Source: an uncultured Candidatus Saccharibacteria bacterium
GTDB lineage: Bacteria > Patescibacteriota > Saccharimonadia > Saccharimonadales > Saccharimonadaceae
Reading direction: 5' to 3'
NCBI GenBank assembly: GCA_938046735.1
Contig: CALIXF010000009.1
Span: 222,956-286,955 of the forward strand
DNA: 64,000 bases
Part shown: positions 60,010 through 64,000 of the stretch, one piece after another
Layout of the letters: each line of letters starts with the position of its first letter
Numbering within the stretch: position 1 is the first letter of the stretch
Translations under genes and position numbers: made by a program
Notes under the pieces: generated by a model
Told to the model about the DNA's origin: nothing
Seen by the model: the letters and a program-made list of their open reading frames with translations, nothing else
Database searches by the model: none

Positions 60010-60693
60010 ATGCGTTTAAATAAGTTTTTGGCGGAAAGATTAGGAATATCCAGAAGAGAAGCAGATGTTTTGATCCTTAACAGCAGAGTTAGAGTTAATA
60101 ATAAACTTGCGGAACTTGGGATGCAGGTTACAGATGGACAACTGATTTTTGTAGATGGTCGTCAAATTAGCTACAAACACCAATATACATATTTGATATT
60201 AAATAAACCACGTGGCTACGTTTCTTCACGAAAACAACAAGGTAAAACTCCTACTCTTTATGATCTATTGCCAACAAAATGGCAATCTCTGAAGACGGTG
60301 GGACGACTTGATAAAGATAGCTCGGGATTAATCTTATTAACCGATGACGGTGATTTTGCTTTTCAAATGACACATCCAAAATTCTTCAAAATCAAAACTT
60401 ACATAGTTGAACTTGACCACGAACTTATTCCATTACACCAACAGATGATTTCCGATATTGGTATTACATTACCTGATGGACTAAGTAAATTATTTTTAAC
60501 TAAACTGCCCGAGACGGATGGTAAATTTTCCGGAAAAAGATTCCAAGTCGAGATGAGCGAAGGGCGCAACCGCCAAATTCGTCGCACCTTTGCAGCTCTA
60601 GGATATGAGGTAGTAAAATTGCACAGGATTGAATTTGGTAAATTTCTGCTTGGTAATTTAAAGCCTGGCGAATATATTGAAGTTGAAAAATAA
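60010..60693 (+). CDS. RluB/RsuA-family pseudouridine synthase
   Basis: A 227-residue synthase that would convert a uridine in 23S or 16S rRNA to pseudouridine. An N-terminal S4 RNA-binding domain starts MRLNKFLAERLGISRREADV. The catalytic motif is GRLDKDSSGLILLTDDGDFA (~98-117, with the Asp of RLD), and the C-terminal motif is EMSEGRNRQIRRTFAALG (~179-196). RluB, RluE and RsuA cannot be told apart from the motifs alone; the S4 domain and length favour RluB. Confidence 0.9.
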   Translation: MRLNKFLAERLGISRREADVLILNSRVRVNNKLAELGMQVTDGQLIFVDGRQISYKHQYTYLILNKPRGYVSSRKQQGKTPTLYDLLPTKWQSLKTVGRLDKDSSGLILLTDDGDFAFQMTHPKFFKIKTYIVELDHELIPLHQQMISDIGITLPDGLSKLFLTKLPETDGKFSGKRFQVEMSEGRNRQIRRTFAALGYEVVKLHRIEFGKFLLGNLKPGEYIEVEK

Positions 60694-60698
60694 ATAAT

Positions 60699-60725
60699 AA
60701 AAATAGGCCTTTCGGCCTATTTTTG
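60699..60725. terminator. Bidirectional terminator between rluB-like and nusA
   Basis: A stem AAATAGGCC/GGCCTATTT with a TTTC loop and T-runs on both strands. The two genes converge here. Confidence 0.9.
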
Positions 60726-60728
60726 GTT

Positions 60729-61832
60729 TTACTCTTCAGTACTACCTTCAAGCGCAGAAAGCAAAGAATCCTCAGCGTTGCCACGTTTCTTCTTCTTTGG
60801 AGTTTCAGCAAGTTCAATATCAAGCTCAACACCAGTTAATTTGGAGGCTAAACGAACATTTTGCCCTTGACGACCAATTGCTACTGATTGCTGGTCTTCG
60901 GAGACATAGACCTTAGCGTGTTTACCATCAAGATCAACCTTAATAATCTCTGCTGGACTAAGAGCCTCACGGATATACTCAGACATATTATCACTCCAGT
61001 TAACAATATCGATTTTTTCACGGTCACCGATCTCGTTCATAACTGCCTGCACACGAACACCGCGACCACCAACAAAGGTGCCAACCGGATCAACACCAGG
61101 AACTGATGAAGAGACAGCTATCTTAGTGCGACGGCCTGGCTCACGAGCAATAGCATGAATCTCAACGGTGCCATTCTCTATTTCTGGAACTTCTTGAATA
61201 AAGAGTTGTTTAATAAACTCAGAGGAGCCACGCGTAACTAAAAGCTCCGCACCACGTTCATTGCGTTCAATAGCCTTGATGAGGACTTTAATACGTGAAC
61301 CAACTTTATAATATTCGCCTTCAATCTGATCCTGTTTAAACATTAAACCAGTAGCCTTACCTAAATCAACACGAACAAGACGTGGCTCAACACGTGAAAT
61401 AGTACCGTTAATCAAGGTATTGATCTTATCTTCGTAGGCGGTAAGAATAGCTTCATGTTCAGCCTCACGAAGACGCTGAACAATCACTTGCTTGGCGGTC
61501 ATAGAAGCGACGCGGCCAAAGGTGGTAACTTTATGCGATTCTTCGACAATTTCACCGACCTCTTTACCACCAGCAAGATCAGCTGGAATTTCGGTGGCTG
61601 GATTATATGCAAGACCATCTTCGATAACTTCCTTTGAAACATAAACCTCAGCTTCGCCATTATCAAGATTAAGGACAGCACGAACATTCATATCCTTATC
61701 ACCCTCTTCCTTACGCCAAGCAGCTGCAATGGCAGTTTCAATAATATTTAAGACCACCTCTTCAGGTAAGCCTTTCTCTTCAGAGATCACCTTGACCATC
61801 GAAGACATTTGTTTAAGATCTAAACCCTCCAT
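60729..61832 (-). CDS. nusA: Transcription factor NusA
   Basis: NusA binds RNA polymerase and nascent RNA in pausing, termination and antitermination. The 367-residue product has the N-terminal polymerase-binding domain (~1-125), the S1 domain (GTISRVEPRLVRVDLGKATG, ~142-161), KH1 (VPGVDPVGTFVGGRGVRVQA, ~236-255) and KH2 (VAIGRQGQNVRLASKL, ~320). The C-terminal acidic repeats of proteobacterial NusA are absent. AAAGGA precedes the ATG. infB and rimP, common neighbours, are not here. nusB and rpsJ (NusE) also occur in this window. Confidence 0.95.
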   Translation of the reverse strand: MEGLDLKQMSSMVKVISEEKGLPEEVVLNIIETAIAAAWRKEEGDKDMNVRAVLNLDNGEAEVYVSKEVIEDGLAYNPATEIPADLAGGKEVGEIVEESHKVTTFGRVASMTAKQVIVQRLREAEHEAILTAYEDKINTLINGTISRVEPRLVRVDLGKATGLMFKQDQIEGEYYKVGSRIKVLIKAIERNERGAELLVTRGSSEFIKQLFIQEVPEIENGTVEIHAIAREPGRRTKIAVSSSVPGVDPVGTFVGGRGVRVQAVMNEIGDREKIDIVNWSDNMSEYIREALSPAEIIKVDLDGKHAKVYVSEDQQSVAIGRQGQNVRLASKLTGVELDIELAETPKKKKRGNAEDSLLSALEGSTEE

Positions 61833-61885
61833 TTAATCCTTTCTATTTTAATATTATTTATTGAAATTAAGGCTTGAGTCTAAAA

Positions 61886-61907
61886 TATCCGACCTTTCGG
61901 CCGGATA
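61886..61907 (-). promoter_or_regulatory. Hairpin with GAAA tetraloop in nusA leader
   Basis: A nine-base-pair stem TATCCGGCC/GGTCGGATA (one G-U) closed by GAAA, in the transcribed leader ~55 bases before the nusA start and followed by TTTT. It may be a binding site or attenuator for autoregulation. Confidence 0.5.
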
Positions 61908-61925
61908 ATATTCAAGTATGTTTTT

Positions 61926-61954
61926 ATTATAACAAAGCTTTCCGAGAATAGCAA
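61926..61954 (-). promoter_or_regulatory. Promoter of nusA
   Basis: -35 TTGCTA (61954-61949), 17-base spacer and -10 TATAAT (61931-61926). The leader is ~90 nt. Confidence 0.7.
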
Positions 61955-61973
61955 ATAGAAAATATTCTACTTA

Positions 61974-61982
61974 TGGTATAAT
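61974..61982 (+). promoter_or_regulatory. Extended -10 promoter of ftsA-like gene
   Basis: TGG plus TATAAT (61977-61982). The leader is ~20 nt with an AAAGAAG-like ribosome site. Confidence 0.6.
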
Positions 61983-62007
61983 AGGCTTAAATTAAAGAAG
62001 ATGAATT

Positions 62008-63357
62008 ATGCACGAGACTAAACAAGCAATGACAACAGCGCATAAAATTAAGCCAGAGAATATTTTATTGGCCCTTGATATTGGCACAGAATTCGTAAAA
62101 GCGGTAATTGCCGAAAAGACCAATGATGATAATTTAAATATTATTGGTGTAGGAAAAGAACACCAGAATATGGGTAATATGTACGCTGGAGCTATAGCGG
62201 ATATTCAGGCGGTGGTTTCGACTTGTGAAAAAGCCTTGTCTCGAGCTGAAGAAATGGCTGGAGTGGTTTCAAAAACTTGTGTAGTAGGAATTGCTGGAGA
62301 ATTGATTAAGGGTAATACACGAACCGTACGATATAAGCGTAAGGATAGCAATAAACCGATTACCGACAATGAAATGCAACAGATTATTCAAAAAGTTCAG
62401 GAGAAAGCGGGTGAACAGGCTAAACAAGAAATCGCGTTAGAAACTGATAATCCTGAGGTTGAAGTGAGACTAATAAACTCAGCGATTGTTTCCCTGTCAA
62501 TTGATGGATATAAAGTTTCTAATCCAATTGGATTTAAAGGATCCGATTTGATGATTCAATTTTATACTGCCTTTGCACCGCTAGTACACATCTCTGCAAT
62601 CGAGAAAGTCTGTGCTGAACTAAATTTAGATCTTTTAGCAGTTGCTGTAGAACCATTTGCAGTATGTCGAGCCTGTCTTGGTAATGAACTAGAATCAAAT
62701 TTCTCAGCCATTGTAATGGATATTGGAGGTGGAACTACTGATATTGCAGTAGTTGATGACGGTGGAGTTGAGGGGACAAAGATGTTTGGTATTGGTGGCC
62801 GAAGTTTTACTCATCAAATTGCAAATAGGACTGGTCTTGATTATGATACGGCAGAGGCCGTGAAGCTACAGATCGGCGGAGTTTCCCTTGATCAGCTTAC
62901 CTTAATGCATCGCGATGAGACGGTAGCTGAAGCAGAAAGAAGAAATGAAATTCAGACAATTCTTTCCACTCCTGAACGGGCTAAAAAAATCAACGAAGCT
63001 ATCTCCGATAATATTGAAGTTTGGCTTGGTGGCGTGGCAGTAGCTCTTGAAGATTTTCCTTTGATCGAAGCGTTACCAACTAAAATTTTACTCTGTGGTG
63101 GTGGAGCTGGGTTGTCGGCTCTGCAAGAGAAACTAGCAACAAGTGATTGGTATAATGATTTACCATTTTCAAGGCGTCCACTAGTGCATTTACTTGACGA
63201 TGTAGATATTCCAGGTATCGAAAATAGCACAAGTGAGGATCTTGATTATTCGCTTATTACAGCGTTTGGGTTGCTAAGAGTAGCAATTGATACACTAGCT
63301 GGAACTGATGAACCAACAGGACTCAGAGCTAAGTTGGCAAAATTATTACAGAACTAA
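62008..63357 (+). CDS. ftsA: FtsA-like cell-division actin homologue
   Basis: A 449-residue actin-fold ATPase that would tether FtsZ to the membrane. Phosphate-1 is LLALDIGTEFVKAVIAEK (~25-42), the SHS2/1C subdomain lies at ~100-180, phosphate-2 is VMDIGGGTTDIAVVDDGG (~237-254) and the adenosine loop LLCGGGAGLSAL (~364-375). The C-terminal GLRAKLAKLLQN is short and amphipathic, like the FtsA membrane-targeting helix. ftsZ is not adjacent in the window, so a PilM-type role is a weaker alternative. The first 17 residues may be an extension, with a possible start at Met8. Confidence 0.86.
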   Translation: MHETKQAMTTAHKIKPENILLALDIGTEFVKAVIAEKTNDDNLNIIGVGKEHQNMGNMYAGAIADIQAVVSTCEKALSRAEEMAGVVSKTCVVGIAGELIKGNTRTVRYKRKDSNKPITDNEMQQIIQKVQEKAGEQAKQEIALETDNPEVEVRLINSAIVSLSIDGYKVSNPIGFKGSDLMIQFYTAFAPLVHISAIEKVCAELNLDLLAVAVEPFAVCRACLGNELESNFSAIVMDIGGGTTDIAVVDDGGVEGTKMFGIGGRSFTHQIANRTGLDYDTAEAVKLQIGGVSLDQLTLMHRDETVAEAERRNEIQTILSTPERAKKINEAISDNIEVWLGGVAVALEDFPLIEALPTKILLCGGGAGLSALQEKLATSDWYNDLPFSRRPLVHLLDDVDIPGIENSTSEDLDYSLITAFGLLRVAIDTLAGTDEPTGLRAKLAKLLQN

Positions 63358-63383
63358 TCAGTATTATCATTTAATTAAGCAAC

Positions 63384-63407
63384 AGAAAACCACCCGTTGG
63401 GGTGGTT
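63384..63407. terminator. Terminator after 5S rRNA
   Basis: A stem AACCACCC/GGGTGGTT with a four-base loop, with T-rich sequence following on the minus strand. It ends the rRNA operon and may also stop ftsA readthrough. Confidence 0.8.
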
Positions 63408-63417
63408 ATTCCGTATA

Positions 63418-63526
63418 ATTTGGCACCTTGCTACCTTCCCGCTGTTGCAGTATTCTCGCCGCCGCTGAGCTTGACTTCTGTGTTCGGAATGGGAACAGGT
63501 ATTTCCTCAGTGCTATGGGCACCAAT
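63418..63526 (-). rRNA. rrf: 5S rRNA
   Basis: Read on the minus strand, TTGGTGCC near the 5' end pairs with GGTGCCAA near the 3' end (helix I). The conserved core CCTGTTCCCATTCCGAACAC and GAAGTCAAGC are present. Length is ~108 nt; ends are approximate. Confidence 0.92.
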
Positions 63527-63630
63527 TCCGCATCTTGATTCTTCAAAGCGCGTTGATTGACGTCCATGAGGTGTTTGAAATTAAATAAACTTGCGGTGTT
63601 CAATCGAGCACCGATTACTAGTTAAGTCTA

Positions 63631-63672
63631 TCAAACTATCTGTGTCTACGCAAGTAAACACTGATAGTTTGA
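63631..63672 (-). other. Long hairpin in the 23S-5S spacer
   Basis: An inverted repeat TCAAACTATC/GATAGTTTGA continues, after one A-A mismatch, into GTGTTTAC/GTAGACAC (one G-U on the minus strand) around a TTGC loop, ~18 bp in all. It lies between 23S and 5S and is a likely RNase III-type processing site. A shorter repeat (CGGTG/CACCG) lies at 63594-63613. Confidence 0.6.
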
Positions 63673-63676
63673 ACAT

Positions 63677-64000
<324 letters not shown>

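Overview
The window is dense, AT-rich, almost entirely chromosomal bacterial sequence, with most genes on the minus strand. The gene content points to a reduced-genome Patescibacteria/CPR bacterium, most likely Candidatus Saccharibacteria (TM7). The indicators are a small set of translation, replication and glycolysis/pentose-phosphate genes, FemAB-type cell-wall enzymes, several large bitopic proteins without recognisable family, and no amino-acid or nucleotide biosynthesis. All long reading frames are closed under the standard code, so UGA is not recoded as in Gracilibacteria. The lineage is inferred from gene content, not from a tree.

Layout. 1-4.2 kb: nusB (cut by the window edge), rpmF, leuS, a SPOUT methyltransferase and, divergently, a LOG-family protein. 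4.3-7.4 kb: a gap-rpiB-rpe-pfkB sugar-phosphate operon. 7.5-8.6 kb: rpsL-rpsG behind a long leader with a tiny ORF. 8.6-17.8 kb: trigger factor, an FAD oxidase, dnaE, two small envelope proteins and galU. 17.9-27.1 kb: an envelope region with an HdeD-like protein, a 1021-residue membrane protein, and a four-gene operon (Mur ligase-like, alpha/beta hydrolase, DegT-FemAB fusion, FemAB). 27.1-29.4 kb: a polar amino-acid ABC importer. 29.4-38.8 kb: rpsJ, tuf, fusA, metK and gatCAB, with a HEPN-like membrane protein between gatA and gatB. 38.9-45.8 kb: uvrB followed by a complete Bce-type two-component/ABC module. 45.8-51.1 kb: ASCH protein, tRNA-Leu, an LPXTG protein, rsmD, a zinc phospholipase C-like protein, recG, trmD. 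51.2-51.4 kb: an unassigned structured RNA. 51.5-57.4 kb: obg, a LysM-CHAP hydrolase, a RuvX-MltG fusion and a bitopic protein. 57.5-63.4 kb: a soluble histidine kinase and response regulator with Gln-rich tails, rluB-like, nusA and an FtsA-like protein. 63.4 kb to the end: 5S and the 3' part of 23S rRNA on the minus strand.

Two gene-expression patterns run through the window. First, at least twelve genes have a -10 hexamer, usually with an upstream TG dinucleotide (extended -10), placed exactly six bases before the start codon. This puts the predicted transcription start on the A of ATG and predicts leaderless mRNAs. Second, nine operon junctions use the pentamer TAATG, where stop and start overlap by one base, suggesting termination-reinitiation coupling. 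Other genes use ordinary Shine-Dalgarno sites.

The strongest candidates for undescribed biology are the leaderless promoter pattern, the ~145-nt RNA between trmD and obg, the envelope operon with its aminotransferase-FemAB fusion, the RuvX-MltG fusion, and the HEPN-like protein inside gatCAB.
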